9,942 nucleotides of DNA from an uncultured Paracoccaceae bacterium (GCA_937927675.1 CALBSG010000165.1:1-9942); one strand, 5' to 3'. Positions 1 through 6,262 are shown, numbered from the stretch's first letter. Notes: generated by a model not told the origin, from the letters alone. Made by a program: numbers and translations.

Positions 1-31
1 CCCTTCGGCATTTGCGCCTGTGGAAATACTC
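1..31 (-). repeat. Dispersed post-gene repeat, copy 1
   Basis: Read on the minus strand from 31 to 1, this stretch is GAGTATTT, five variable bases, GGCGCAAAT, then GCCGAAGGG. The same block occurs at 9099-9127 on the plus strand (GAGTATTT-N5-GGCGCAAAT-CGAAGGG) and, for its first 22 bases, at 9163-9142 on the minus strand. All three copies lie downstream of a stop codon and run in the direction of the gene they follow. This copy follows the VOC gene ending at 102. It may continue left of the window. The role is inferred to be 3'-end formation or an intergenic repeat family; nothing here proves either. Confidence 0.6.
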
Positions 32-54
32 TCGGGGGGTGAGGGCGCAGCCCG

Positions 55-97
55 AGGGGGGCAGACAGCCCCCCTGAAATTCTTGCCTCAAGAATTT
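55..97 (-). terminator. Tandem hairpins after the VOC gene, putative terminator
   Basis: There are two back-to-back perfect stems. One pairs 55-62 with 68-75 (AGGGGGGC / GCCCCCCT, 5-base loop AGACA). The other pairs 77-85 with 89-97 (AAATTCTTG / CAAGAATTT, 3-base loop CCT). In the minus-strand transcript the AT-rich stem comes first, five bases after the VOC stop codon, and the GC-rich stem follows. No clean U tract follows the GC-rich stem, so this is not a textbook intrinsic terminator. Transcript-end or RNA-stabilising roles are both possible. Confidence 0.5.
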
Positions 98-101
98 TGC
101 C

Positions 102-530
102 TCACCAATGCCCGGTATTGCCCATCGAGGACCAAGGCTCTGCCGGGGCCAAAGCCTCGCCCTCTTGCAAAAGCTCGATCGAGATATTGTCCGGGCTGCG
201 GACAAAGGCCATCCGCCCATCGCGCGGCGGGCGGTTGATGACCACCCCATGCGCCGCCAGATGCGCGCACATGGCGTAAATGTCGGCGACCTCATAGGCC
301 AGATGGCCGAAATGGCGGCTGTCGCTGGGCAGGCCGTCATCGCCATCCCAGTTGAAGGTCAACTCCAGCGGTGTCTCGGGCTGGCCTTTGGCGGCAAGGT
401 AAACAAGGGTGAAGCGCCCCTGTTCGCTTTCATATCGCCGGATCTCTTTCAGGCCCAAAAGCTCATAAAAGGCCATGGATTTTTTCAGGTCCAGCACCCG
501 AACCATGGTGTGCAGATAGCGAAGTTTCAT
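102..530 (-). CDS. VOC / glyoxalase I family metalloenzyme (lactoylglutathione lyase-like)
   Basis: The 142-residue protein is a single vicinal-oxygen-chelate domain pair, close to the roughly 135 residues of bacterial glyoxalase I. It begins MKLRYLHTMVRVLDL, the usual first beta strand, and carries His7, Glu56, His76 and Glu119 at the spacing of the four metal ligands of E. coli GloA (His5, Glu56, His74, Glu122). Glyoxalase I isomerises the hemithioacetal of methylglyoxal and glutathione to S-lactoylglutathione in the cytoplasm. The loop before the last ligand (RPPRDGRMAFVRSPDN) is shorter than in GloA, so the substrate could be a different glutathione adduct or small molecule. The ATG at 530 is preceded by AAGGA six to seven bases upstream, which fixes the start. 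It is divergent from thyX and not in an operon within the window. The fold is sure; the exact reaction is less so. Confidence 0.85.
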   Translation of the reverse strand: MKLRYLHTMVRVLDLKKSMAFYELLGLKEIRRYESEQGRFTLVYLAAKGQPETPLELTFNWDGDDGLPSDSRHFGHLAYEVADIYAMCAHLAAHGVVINRPPRDGRMAFVRSPDNISIELLQEGEALAPAEPWSSMGNTGHW

Positions 531-710
531 CAGTTTTCCTTTCCGTTTCCCGAAAATCTAGGGTGCTGGGCCGGGAAAGGCCAGTGTCGCGCCAATGATC
601 TTGCCCCGCGGCATTTGCGGCAAGACCCATTTATGCCGCAGGTTGCGGTTTCCCAAAGCACCTTCCCCAAGATATAGTGGACTCCGACTCATTCCCCGAA
701 AGGCCACCCT
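531..710. promoter_or_regulatory. Divergent spacer between the VOC gene and thyX
   Basis: No gene is visible in these 180 bases. They must hold promoters for both flanking genes. The best plus-strand minus-10 candidate is TATAGT at 673-678, about 33 bases before the thyX ATG. The hexamer 18 bases before it (TTTCCC, 649-654) is a poor minus-35, so this is a weak assignment. Two small structures lie just upstream: CTTGCC at 600-605 paired with GGCAAG at 619-624, and a perfect five-base stem CCGCA / TGCGG at 636-640 and 644-648. On the minus strand TAGATT (560-555) could be a minus-10 for the VOC gene, without a clear minus-35. Confidence 0.35.
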
Positions 711-1616
711 ATGCCGCTGACCGCTGATCAACGCGCCGAAATCGAAGCTGCCCGCCAGCACCCGCGCCCCACGCTGCGCGCCGTGTCCGAAGGGATGGAG
801 GCGCATCTTTACCGCGCGCATGAGGTGCTGGACCACGGTTTCATCCGCGTCATCGACTATATGGGCGACGACAGCGCCATCGTGCAGGCCGCGCGCGTCA
901 GCTACGGCGCCGGCACCAAACATGTGCAAAACGATGACGGGCTGATCCGCTATCTGATGCGCCACTGGCATTCGACCCCGTTCGAGATGTGCGAAGTCAA
1001 ACTGCATGTGAAACTGCCGGTCTTCGTCGCCCGCCAGTGGATCCGCCACCGCACCGCCAACGTCAACGAATACTCGGCCCGCTATTCGATCTTGGACCGC
1101 GAGTTCTACATCCCCGAACCGGCGCAATTGGCCGCGCAATCGGTGGTGAACAACCAAGGCCGGGGTGAGGTGCTGACCGGCGCGGAATCCGCCCGCGTGC
1201 TGGAGATCCTGAAACGCGACGCCGCCCAGTGCTATGACGATTATGAATCGATGCTGTCCCAAGACGGCCAGCAGGGCCTTGCCCGCGAATTGGCGCGGAT
1301 GAACCTGCCGATGAACATCTATACCCAGTGGTATTGGAAGACCGACCTGCACAACCTGTTCCACTTCCTGCGCCTGCGCGCCGACGCCCACGCCCAATAC
1401 GAAATCCGCGTCTACGCCGATGCGATCGCGGCCACGGTGAAGGATTGGGTGCCTTTGGCGTTCGCGGCGTTTGAGGATTACCGGATGGGCGGTGTGACGC
1501 TCAGCGCCAAGGCGATTTCGGTGTTGAAACGGCGGTTGGCGGGGGAAGTTGTCGGGCAGGAGGACAGCGGGATGTCCAAGGGCGAGTGGCGGGAGTTTGA
1601 AGGGGTTTGGGGGTGA
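711..1616 (+). CDS. thyX: FAD-dependent thymidylate synthase ThyX
   Basis: ThyX makes dTMP from dUMP in the cytoplasm. It uses methylenetetrahydrofolate as carbon donor and reduced FAD as hydride donor, and yields tetrahydrofolate rather than the dihydrofolate released by ThyA. The 301-residue protein has the family signature RHR-x7-S at 112-122 (RHRTANVNEYS) and the C-terminal nucleotide-binding block with LHNLFHFLRLR at 213-223 and QYEIR at 229-233. These are the regions that bind FAD and dUMP in characterised ThyX proteins, which are active as homotetramers. The length is at the upper end of the family and similar to other alphaproteobacterial members. The ATG at 711 follows GAAAGG at 698-703; no better in-frame start fits the N-terminus. 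It stands alone apart from the unrelated AT-rich gene behind it. Whether the genome also has thyA cannot be seen. Confidence 0.97.
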   Translation: MPLTADQRAEIEAARQHPRPTLRAVSEGMEAHLYRAHEVLDHGFIRVIDYMGDDSAIVQAARVSYGAGTKHVQNDDGLIRYLMRHWHSTPFEMCEVKLHVKLPVFVARQWIRHRTANVNEYSARYSILDREFYIPEPAQLAAQSVVNNQGRGEVLTGAESARVLEILKRDAAQCYDDYESMLSQDGQQGLARELARMNLPMNIYTQWYWKTDLHNLFHFLRLRADAHAQYEIRVYADAIAATVKDWVPLAFAAFEDYRMGGVTLSAKAISVLKRRLAGEVVGQEDSGMSKGEWREFEGVWG

Positions 1617-1645
1617 GTGGGTTTTTCGACTATCTTTTGATTGAC

Positions 1646-1676
1646 CTTTTGCCGTTCTGGCAGGGGTTTTTTTTTA
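1646..1676 (+). terminator. Weak stem with nine-T tract after thyX; also carries the next gene's ribosome binding site
   Basis: TGCC at 1650-1653 pairs with GGCA at 1659-1662 around a five-base loop. The stem extends through three G-U pairs and one C-G pair to 1646 and 1666, and is followed by nine T residues (1667-1675). This resembles an intrinsic terminator with a weak stem. The 3' side of the stem, AGGGG at 1662-1666, is also the only plausible Shine-Dalgarno for the ATG at 1677, ten bases away. If the stem forms, it would both stop thyX transcripts and hide the ribosome binding site. Confidence 0.4.
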
Positions 1677-2282
1677 ATGACATCTTCGGTCGCTTGGCCG
1701 ATTGCACTTATTGTTGTTGCCAGACTGTTCAGGCCGTTCATCTCCAGCATTTTTTCTGATCGCGGTTTTTCATTCGAAGGATTTGGCGCTCAGATCAAAA
1801 TAGAAGAACGTAAGGCTTCACAGCCGGAGGTAAGTGGTCTGCCTGGAAATGAATTTTCAGATCCTAAGGTTAAGCTTCCTCGAACCCTCGCTATTGAAGA
1901 ACAAGAGAAAAAAATACGTGATGTTATTGAAAAAATCCCGTCTGCGGAGGTCATTGACATCGCAATAAATGCACTCGCGATGGAACAGTTGGATAAACAC
2001 TTCGCGCTAACATACATTGACATCTTTGGTAGCCAGATGGTGCTGCTTCAACGAATAAATGAGCGTGGCAGCTCGATCGAATTCTCAGAAGGAGAAGATT
2101 TCTTCAATGAGGTGAAGTCGCGTTACCATGAATTTTCCGATTGGAATGTTGAGCAATACCTTGGTTTCTTGACTCACAGAAATTTGCTTCACATAGACAA
2201 AACTATACAACTTACGCCTTTTGGGAAGGACTTCATTCACTTTGTCGTTAGGTTTGGCCTAAGAACGGACAAGGCCTTATAG
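1677..2282 (+). CDS. Hypothetical protein with one N-terminal transmembrane helix, AT-rich
   Basis: I do not recognise a named family. The 201-residue protein has a hydrophobic segment at about residues 5-25 (SVAWPIALIVVARLF), then basic residues and a short G-F-G-A-Q-I-K-I-E segment at 36-44. A charged linker to about residue 90 includes EEQEKKIRDVIEKI, which may be helical. The rest, 90-201, is a soluble domain whose end (about 155-195, VEQYLGFLTHRNLLHID through LTPFGKDFIHF) resembles a winged-helix layout. The helix would anchor the protein with the C-terminal domain probably in the cytoplasm. I chose the ATG at 1677 with AGGGG ten bases upstream; a TTG at 1641 would add 12 residues and lacks a good binding site. 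Composition differs sharply from the neighbours: 24 of 60 bases are G or C in 1861-1920 against 40 of 60 in 1381-1440 of thyX. This suggests horizontal acquisition. Function unknown. Confidence 0.8.
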   Translation: MTSSVAWPIALIVVARLFRPFISSIFSDRGFSFEGFGAQIKIEERKASQPEVSGLPGNEFSDPKVKLPRTLAIEEQEKKIRDVIEKIPSAEVIDIAINALAMEQLDKHFALTYIDIFGSQMVLLQRINERGSSIEFSEGEDFFNEVKSRYHEFSDWNVEQYLGFLTHRNLLHIDKTIQLTPFGKDFIHFVVRFGLRTDKAL

Positions 2283-2302
2283 CCTTGTGTAGCTCGCCTA
2301 AA

Positions 2303-2340
2303 CCGGGCAGCGCCGCGCTGCCCGGCGGCGCTAAAGCGCC
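2303..2340. terminator. Double hairpin between convergent genes, bidirectional terminator
   Basis: There are two perfect stems in a row: ten base pairs at 2303-2312 and 2316-2325 (CCGGGCAGCG / CGCTGCCCGG, loop CCG), then six at 2327-2332 and 2335-2340 (GGCGCT / AGCGCC). They lie between the AT-rich plus-strand gene ending at 2282 and the minus-strand aminotransferase ending at 2382. Both strands have only short T runs behind the stems (TTGATT on plus, TTTAG on minus). Position and stem strength make a two-way terminator the best reading. Confidence 0.7.
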
Positions 2341-2381
2341 TTGATTCCGGGCAACGGAAAAGCAGGGAAAAGGGCGCGGTC

Positions 2382-3734
2382 TCACAGCGCCGCGAACCCC
2401 TTGTCCAGCGCGCTCAAGATCACCTTTGCATCGGCATCCGTGATCACCAAAGGCGGCGACAGGATGATATTCGGCCCCGACACCCGCACCATCGCGCCCG
2501 CCTCATAGGCGGCCTTCTGAACCCGCCCCGGCATCGCCTTGTCCGGCGCCGCTTTGGTGGCGCGGTCGCTGACCATTTCAATCGCCAGCATCAGCCCGTG
2601 GCCGCCGCGCACATCGCCGATGCAGGCATATTTCTCTTTCAGCGCCTTTAGCCCGTCAAACAACTGCGTCCCGCGTGCGGCGGCGTTTTCGTTGACTTTC
2701 AAACGCTTGGTTTCCGCCAGCGTCGCCAGCGCCGCCGCAGCGCCCACCGGGTGGCCGGAATAGGTATAGCCGTGGCCGATGGCCGCCTTGCCGCTTTCGT
2801 CCTTTTCAAACACCTCTGCCACGGCTTCGGAAATCATCACCGCGCCGAAGGGGAAGTAGGCGTTGGTAATCGCCTTGGCGGTGCAGGAAAAATCGGGCTG
2901 CACGCCCCAAAGGCGGCTTCCGGTCCAGGCCCCAGTGCGGCCAAAGGCGGTGATGACCTCATCTGCAATCAAGAGAATGCCGTTCTTGCGGCAGAGCGCG
3001 GCCACCCCGGGCATGAAGCTGGCATGCGGCGGAATGACCCCGCCTGCGCCAAGCACCGGCTCCATGATAAAGGCGGCGATGGTGCCCGCCCCTTGGAAGG
3101 CGATCTCGTCTTCCAAGGCTTGCAGGCACAGCTGCGCCAGCTTGGCCGGATCGGTTTCATTGAAGGGGTTGCGATAGGGGAAAGGCGCGGGGATGTGGTG
3201 GCAGCCCGGCAGCAAGGGTTCATAGGCCGTGCGGAAGTTTGCATTGCCGTTGACCGATGCGCCGCCGAAATGCGTGCCGTGGTAGCCCTTTTTCAGGGAC
3301 AGGTATTTCACCCGCCCCGGCTCGCCCTTGATCTTGTGGTATTGCCGCGCCAACCGCAGCGCAGTTTCCACAGAATCCGATCCACCCGAGGTGTAGAAGG
3401 CCCGCGTCAGACCATCGGGCGCAAAGAAATCGCGCAGCTCCTCGGCCAGTTCGATCACCTTGTCATTCGAGGTGCCGCGGAAGATCGAATAATAGGGCAG
3501 GGCATCGAGCTGGGCCGCAATGGCGTCTTTCACCGGCTGGCAGGAATAGCCAAGGTTGACGTTCCACAGCCCGCCGACGGCATCCACCACCTCGTGGCCG
3601 TCGATGTCCTTGATCTTCACGCCCGAGGCCGCGGTGATGATCGCGGGCGGGTTCTTCAAACTGTCCGACGGCGCCGTCATCGGGTGCCACAGGCTGCGGG
3701 CGTTGTTGGCCTTGAGGAAATTTTCGTCTTTCAT
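2382..3734 (-). CDS. Class III PLP-dependent aminotransferase (omega-amino acid / amine : pyruvate type)
   Basis: The 450-residue length is typical for class III (fold type I) transaminases, which move a terminal or alpha amino group to pyruvate or 2-oxoglutarate using PLP. Visible elements in order are an N-terminal LWHPMT (15-20), the phosphate-binding loop SGGSDSVE (116-123), YHG at 151-153 whose Tyr stacks on the cofactor, the ring-nitrogen Asp258 in IADEV, and Schiff-base Lys287 in TAKAIT. A later GYTYSGHP segment is the usual phosphate contact from the partner subunit of the dimer. LWHPMT and the overall pattern resemble omega-amino acid:pyruvate or putrescine:pyruvate enzymes more than ornithine or acetylornithine ones; the substrate is inferred. 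The ATG at 3734 has AAGGA about nine bases upstream. An upstream extension to 3809 would overlap the IclR gene and adds unrelated residues. It lies 20 bp behind the IclR gene, so they are probably co-transcribed. Confidence 0.93.
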   Translation of the reverse strand: MKDENFLKANNARSLWHPMTAPSDSLKNPPAIITAASGVKIKDIDGHEVVDAVGGLWNVNLGYSCQPVKDAIAAQLDALPYYSIFRGTSNDKVIELAEELRDFFAPDGLTRAFYTSGGSDSVETALRLARQYHKIKGEPGRVKYLSLKKGYHGTHFGGASVNGNANFRTAYEPLLPGCHHIPAPFPYRNPFNETDPAKLAQLCLQALEDEIAFQGAGTIAAFIMEPVLGAGGVIPPHASFMPGVAALCRKNGILLIADEVITAFGRTGAWTGSRLWGVQPDFSCTAKAITNAYFPFGAVMISEAVAEVFEKDESGKAAIGHGYTYSGHPVGAAAALATLAETKRLKVNENAAARGTQLFDGLKALKEKYACIGDVRGGHGLMLAIEMVSDRATKAAPDKAMPGRVQKAAYEAGAMVRVSGPNIILSPPLVITDADAKVILSALDKGFAAL

Positions 3735-3754
3735 GTCGGTGGTCCTTTTGATCC

Positions 3755-4540
3755 TCAGGCGGCAAGGCGCCAGAGCGTGGCTATATCGGCGGGCAAGGTG
3801 CCGCCCCAAAGGCTGGTGATTTCGCTGCCGGCGCTGGCAAGGGCAAAGCGGATCAGGCGGCGTTGGTCTTCGGACATGCGGCTGGCAAGGGCGGCCACGG
3901 CCACGGCCCCGGTGCAGCGGCCAAGCGCGTCAAACAGCGGCACGGCGATCGAATGAACCTCGGCCTGAAAGGCGCCGCGGCTTTCGGCAAAGCCTTGACC
4001 GCGCACTTCGGCCAACCGCGCCCGCAGCGCCTGCGGCGCGGTTTCGGTCCGCCCGGTCAGGCGGGGGATGGGTTGCGCCAGCACCGTTTCGCGGAAAGCT
4101 TCGGGTTGGAAGGCCAAGACGACAAGACCGGATGAGGTGGCGTGAAACGGCAGAACCTCGGCGTCTTCCATGGTGACGCGGGTCATGTGGCCGGTGGAAT
4201 AGGCAAAGCCCAGCGTGTGCAGCTCCGACCCCATCAAGAGCGACAGATGGGCGGTTTCCCCGGTTTTTTGCGCCAAGGCCTGCAAGACGGGCATCGCGGC
4301 CTCGCGGGTCGGAACCTGCGCCTCACGCAGCGCCGAAAGCCGCAGCACCGCAGGGCCAAGCCGGTATTCCCGCGCGGTGCCGATCTGCTCCACAAGGCCA
4401 AAATCGCACAGCTCGGAGATCAGGCGATAGCAGGTCGCCTTGTTCAGATCGGCCAGCCGGGCAAGATCAGACAGCCCGATCAAAGGGCGCCCCTTGGTGA
4501 AAAGGTTCAACAGTTCCAAGGCTTTGGTAACAGTTCCCAT
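3755..4540 (-). CDS. IclR-family transcriptional regulator
   Basis: The 261-residue protein has the two-part IclR plan. The N-terminal winged helix-turn-helix starts VTKALELLNLF (4-14), with recognition region LSDLARLADLNKATCYRLISEL at about 23-44 and the wing ending in EYRLG (58-62). The C-terminal effector domain from about 80 to 250 includes LPFHATSSGLVVLAF (130-144) and the ligand-pocket segment ending SIAVPLFDALG (197-207). IclR proteins bind DNA as dimers or tetramers and usually sense a small catabolite; here it probably senses the amine substrate or its aldehyde or acid product. The ATG at 4540 is preceded by AAGG about eight bases upstream and sets the N-terminus at the family's usual place. 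An earlier start at 4582 would add 14 unrelated residues. It is divergent from the permease and heads the regulator-aminotransferase operon, so it most likely controls both arms through 4541-4751. Confidence 0.94.
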   Translation of the reverse strand: MGTVTKALELLNLFTKGRPLIGLSDLARLADLNKATCYRLISELCDFGLVEQIGTAREYRLGPAVLRLSALREAQVPTREAAMPVLQALAQKTGETAHLSLLMGSELHTLGFAYSTGHMTRVTMEDAEVLPFHATSSGLVVLAFQPEAFRETVLAQPIPRLTGRTETAPQALRARLAEVRGQGFAESRGAFQAEVHSIAVPLFDALGRCTGAVAVAALASRMSEDQRRLIRFALASAGSEITSLWGGTLPADIATLWRLAA

Positions 4541-4601
4541 GGCGACCTTGCGGCTTGGCTGAAATCCCGCTTGCCAGACCATCCCCGGCGCGGTTCATTT
4601 C

Positions 4602-4630
4602 AGTTGACAGAATGTCGCAGACCCTGTCAA
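4602..4630 (-). promoter_or_regulatory. Predicted promoter for the IclR-aminotransferase operon
   Basis: On the minus strand a perfect TTGACA (4630-4625) is followed 17 bases later by TCAACT (4607-4602), which matches the minus-10 consensus at only three of six positions. It is the mirror image of the plus-strand promoter: each minus-10 overlaps the other's minus-35. The two polymerases could not bind at once, which would make the two directions mutually exclusive or the weak minus one self-limiting. Confidence 0.4.
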
Positions 4631-4632
4631 AT
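4604..4632 (+). promoter_or_regulatory. Predicted promoter for the permease operon
   Basis: A perfect minus-35 TTGACA sits at 4604-4609. Seventeen bases later TCAAAT (4627-4632) matches the minus-10 consensus at four of six positions. The start would be near 4640, giving an untranslated leader of about 110 bases that contains the short leader frame at 4721. The minus-10 lies inside the right arm of the inverted repeat. Confidence 0.55.
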
Positions 4633-4638
4633 GAAATC

Positions 4639-4687
4639 GAACCATCGGTTCAAATAATAAACCGACAAGACGGATCGACCAAATCCG
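4639..4687. promoter_or_regulatory. Cluster of small palindromes in the permease leader
   Basis: Downstream of the predicted permease promoter are GAACC-ATC-GGTTC (4639-4651), CGGTT-N9-AACCG (4646-4664) and CGGAT-N7-ATCCG (4671-4687). The first repeats the outer GGTTC half-site of the large inverted repeat. They may be extra regulator half-sites, or short structures in the leader RNA. Confidence 0.35.
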
Positions 4688-4720
4688 CATCGCACAAACA
4701 ACAGGAAGGGGAACGTGTAG

Positions 4721-4759
4721 ATGACAGTTTTCACGCAAAAGGGGGCCAGCCATGTCTGA
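4721..4759 (+). CDS. Short leader reading frame overlapping the permease start
   Basis: ATG at 4721 opens a 12-residue frame, MTVFTQKGASHV, that stops with TGA at 4757-4759, eight bases inside the permease gene, in a different frame. It has a better ribosome binding site (AGGAAGGGG, 4703-4711, nine bases away) than many genes here. A ribosome ending at 4759 would be placed over the permease ATG at 4752, the arrangement expected for translational coupling. The peptide has no run of a single amino acid, so classical attenuation is not indicated. Translation is unproven. Confidence 0.4.
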   Translation: MTVFTQKGASHV

Positions 4760-6197
4760 TATGGGCGCACCCTCAAAAGCCTTGCGGTCCAACGCCTTGG
4801 GCGTCTCGGCCATCACTTTCATGGTGGTTTCGGCCGCAGCACCCCTGACCGGGGCGGCGGGGGGTATTCCGCTGTCGATGCTTCTGGGCAACGGCGCGGG
4901 CATCCCCGGCACCTTCCTGCTGGTGACCGCGATTCTGCTGATTTTCGCGGCGGGTTATGTTGCCATGGCGCGGCATGTGAAAAACGCCGGGGCCTTTTAT
5001 GCCTTTGCGGCCCAAGGACTGGGCGGCCATGCGGGCGGGGCTGCGGCCATGATCGCCATGCTCAGCTATAATGCCATGCAGATCGGCCTGATGGGCCTGT
5101 TCGGCGCCGCTGCCGCAGGCACCTTCGGCCCTGCGGGTCTGGGGCTGATTGACGTGCCGTGGTATTGGTGGTCCTATGCCGCCATCGCCATCATCGCCGT
5201 GCTGGGCTACCGTCAGGTGGACCTGTCGGCCAAGGTGCTGATGGTTCTGGTGTTTTTGGAATTCGCCATCGTGCTTTTGCTTGATGCGGTGATTTTGGGC
5301 AAAGGCGGGGCCACGGGCCTGACGCTGGCTCCCTTTGCACCGGCTCAGATCTTCTCGACCGACACCTGGTCGATCGGGGTGCTTTACTCCTTTGCCGGGT
5401 TCATCGGCTTTGAAGCCACCACGATCTATTCCGAAGAAGCGCGCGACCCGCATGTGACGGTGCCCAAGGCCACCTTCCTGTCGGTTCTGGCCATCGGTAT
5501 CTTCTATTCGATCACCTCGTGGCTGATGGTTATGGGGATCGGCATGGACAACCTGATGCCGACGCTGGCCGGTATGGACCCGACGACCTTCCTCTTCATG
5601 CTCGGCAGCCAGTACCTTGGCGATACCGCGTCGATGATCATGGGCGTGCTGTTCGTCACCTCGGTCTTTGCGGCACTGCTCGCATTCCACAACGCGATTG
5701 CCCGCTACATCTTCGTCACGGGCCGCGAAGGCATCCTGCCTGACGCCGTTGGCATCACCCATGGCACGCACCTGTCGCCGCATGTCGGCTCGGTGATCCA
5801 GACCATTCTGGCCGTGCTGGTGGTATCGCTGTTTGTCGTGCAGGGCATGGACCCGGTGCTGCAACTGTTCTCTTGGCTGTCGCAGCTGGGCACGCTGGGG
5901 GTCTTGGGCCTGATGTCGCTGACCTCCTTTGCCGTCATCGCCTTCTTTTCCCGCAATGCGATGGGCGAAGGCGCGCTGTCGACCAAGGTGCTGCCGCTGA
6001 TCGCCGGTGTCATCATGGCAATCCTGTTCGTGAAAATCTTCATGGACTTTGGTGCGCTGACGGGGGCCGAGGGCAACCTGTCGTGGATCCTGCCGTCGCT
6101 GGTGCTGGTGGCGGGTGCCGTCGGCATCGTATTGGCCGCCTCGCTGAAGGGCCGCGATCCCAGCCGCTATGCCGATCTTGGCAAGGGCAAGGTTTGA
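4752..6197 (+). CDS. APC-superfamily amino acid / amine permease
   Basis: The 481-residue, very hydrophobic protein has about 12 predicted membrane segments and the marks of the amino acid-polyamine-organocation superfamily (AA_permease_2 type). These are NAGAFYAF (78-85) after the second segment, the broken-helix region GFEATTIYSEEARDP (219-233) with VPKAT (237-241), and HNAIARYIFVTGREGILP (313-330), the conserved loop after segment 8. Such proteins import amino acids or amines by proton or sodium symport or by exchange at the cytoplasmic membrane. The substrate cannot be read; the aminotransferase and PuuC-like dehydrogenase point to an amine or omega-amino acid. The ATG at 4752 has GGGGG six bases upstream; a second ATG at 4761 is possible. 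It heads the plus-strand arm, followed after 65 bp by the dehydrogenase, and would be controlled from the divergent spacer. Confidence 0.94.
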   Translation: MSDMGAPSKALRSNALGVSAITFMVVSAAAPLTGAAGGIPLSMLLGNGAGIPGTFLLVTAILLIFAAGYVAMARHVKNAGAFYAFAAQGLGGHAGGAAAMIAMLSYNAMQIGLMGLFGAAAAGTFGPAGLGLIDVPWYWWSYAAIAIIAVLGYRQVDLSAKVLMVLVFLEFAIVLLLDAVILGKGGATGLTLAPFAPAQIFSTDTWSIGVLYSFAGFIGFEATTIYSEEARDPHVTVPKATFLSVLAIGIFYSITSWLMVMGIGMDNLMPTLAGMDPTTFLFMLGSQYLGDTASMIMGVLFVTSVFAALLAFHNAIARYIFVTGREGILPDAVGITHGTHLSPHVGSVIQTILAVLVVSLFVVQGMDPVLQLFSWLSQLGTLGVLGLMSLTSFAVIAFFSRNAMGEGALSTKVLPLIAGVIMAILFVKIFMDFGALTGAEGNLSWILPSLVLVAGAVGIVLAASLKGRDPSRYADLGKGKV

Positions 6198-6209
6198 TCT
6201 GACACATCA

Positions 6210-6235
6210 GGGCGCGGCGGGAAACCGCCGCGCCC
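6210..6235 (+). terminator. Strong GAAA-loop hairpin between permease and dehydrogenase genes
   Basis: Eleven perfect base pairs (6210-6220 with 6225-6235) are closed by a GAAA tetraloop of the stable GNRA class, 12 bases after the permease stop. What follows is CTTTCCATTG, with only three T residues in a row, so full termination is doubtful. Between two genes of one operon it more likely causes partial termination or protects the 3' end of the permease message, setting different levels for the transporter and the enzyme. Confidence 0.6.
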
Positions 6236-6262
6236 CTTTCCATTGCAATAAGGACTGCCGCC

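Larger units (their letters stand above)
4592..4643. promoter_or_regulatory. Large imperfect inverted repeat, probable IclR operator
   Basis: The left arm GGTTCATTTCAGTTGACAG (4592-4610) and the right arm CTGTCAAATGAAATCGAACC (4624-4643) are reverse complements except for one substitution and one inserted base, around a 13-base spacer. The site lies between the divergent IclR gene and permease and overlaps the best promoters on both strands, so binding would affect both directions. Assignment to this IclR protein is by position and symmetry only. Confidence 0.65.

Noticed and set aside
558..1397. Long minus-strand open frame (279 codons) opposite thyX
   Set aside because: It lies wholly across thyX, has no recognisable domain and no ribosome binding site I could support. 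Long antisense frames are expected in GC-rich genes with biased third positions.
1641..1676. TTG start extending the orphan protein by 12 residues
   Set aside because: There is no good ribosome binding site before 1641, and the added residues would precede a normal membrane-anchor N-terminus; ATG 1677 has AGGGG at a workable distance.
3735..3809. Upstream extension of the aminotransferase by 25 residues
   Set aside because: It would overlap the 3' end of the IclR gene, and the added sequence is arginine-rich and unlike the family; ATG 3734 has a proper AAGGA site.
2751..3956. Plus-strand open frame (401 codons) opposite the aminotransferase and the end of the IclR gene
   Set aside because: It crosses two well-supported genes on the other strand, and its translation is arginine- and histidine-rich without any family motif.
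4773..5864. Minus-strand open frame (363 codons) opposite the permease
   Set aside because: Its His/Gln/Arg-rich translation is the expected mirror of a hydrophobic membrane protein gene; no domain is visible.
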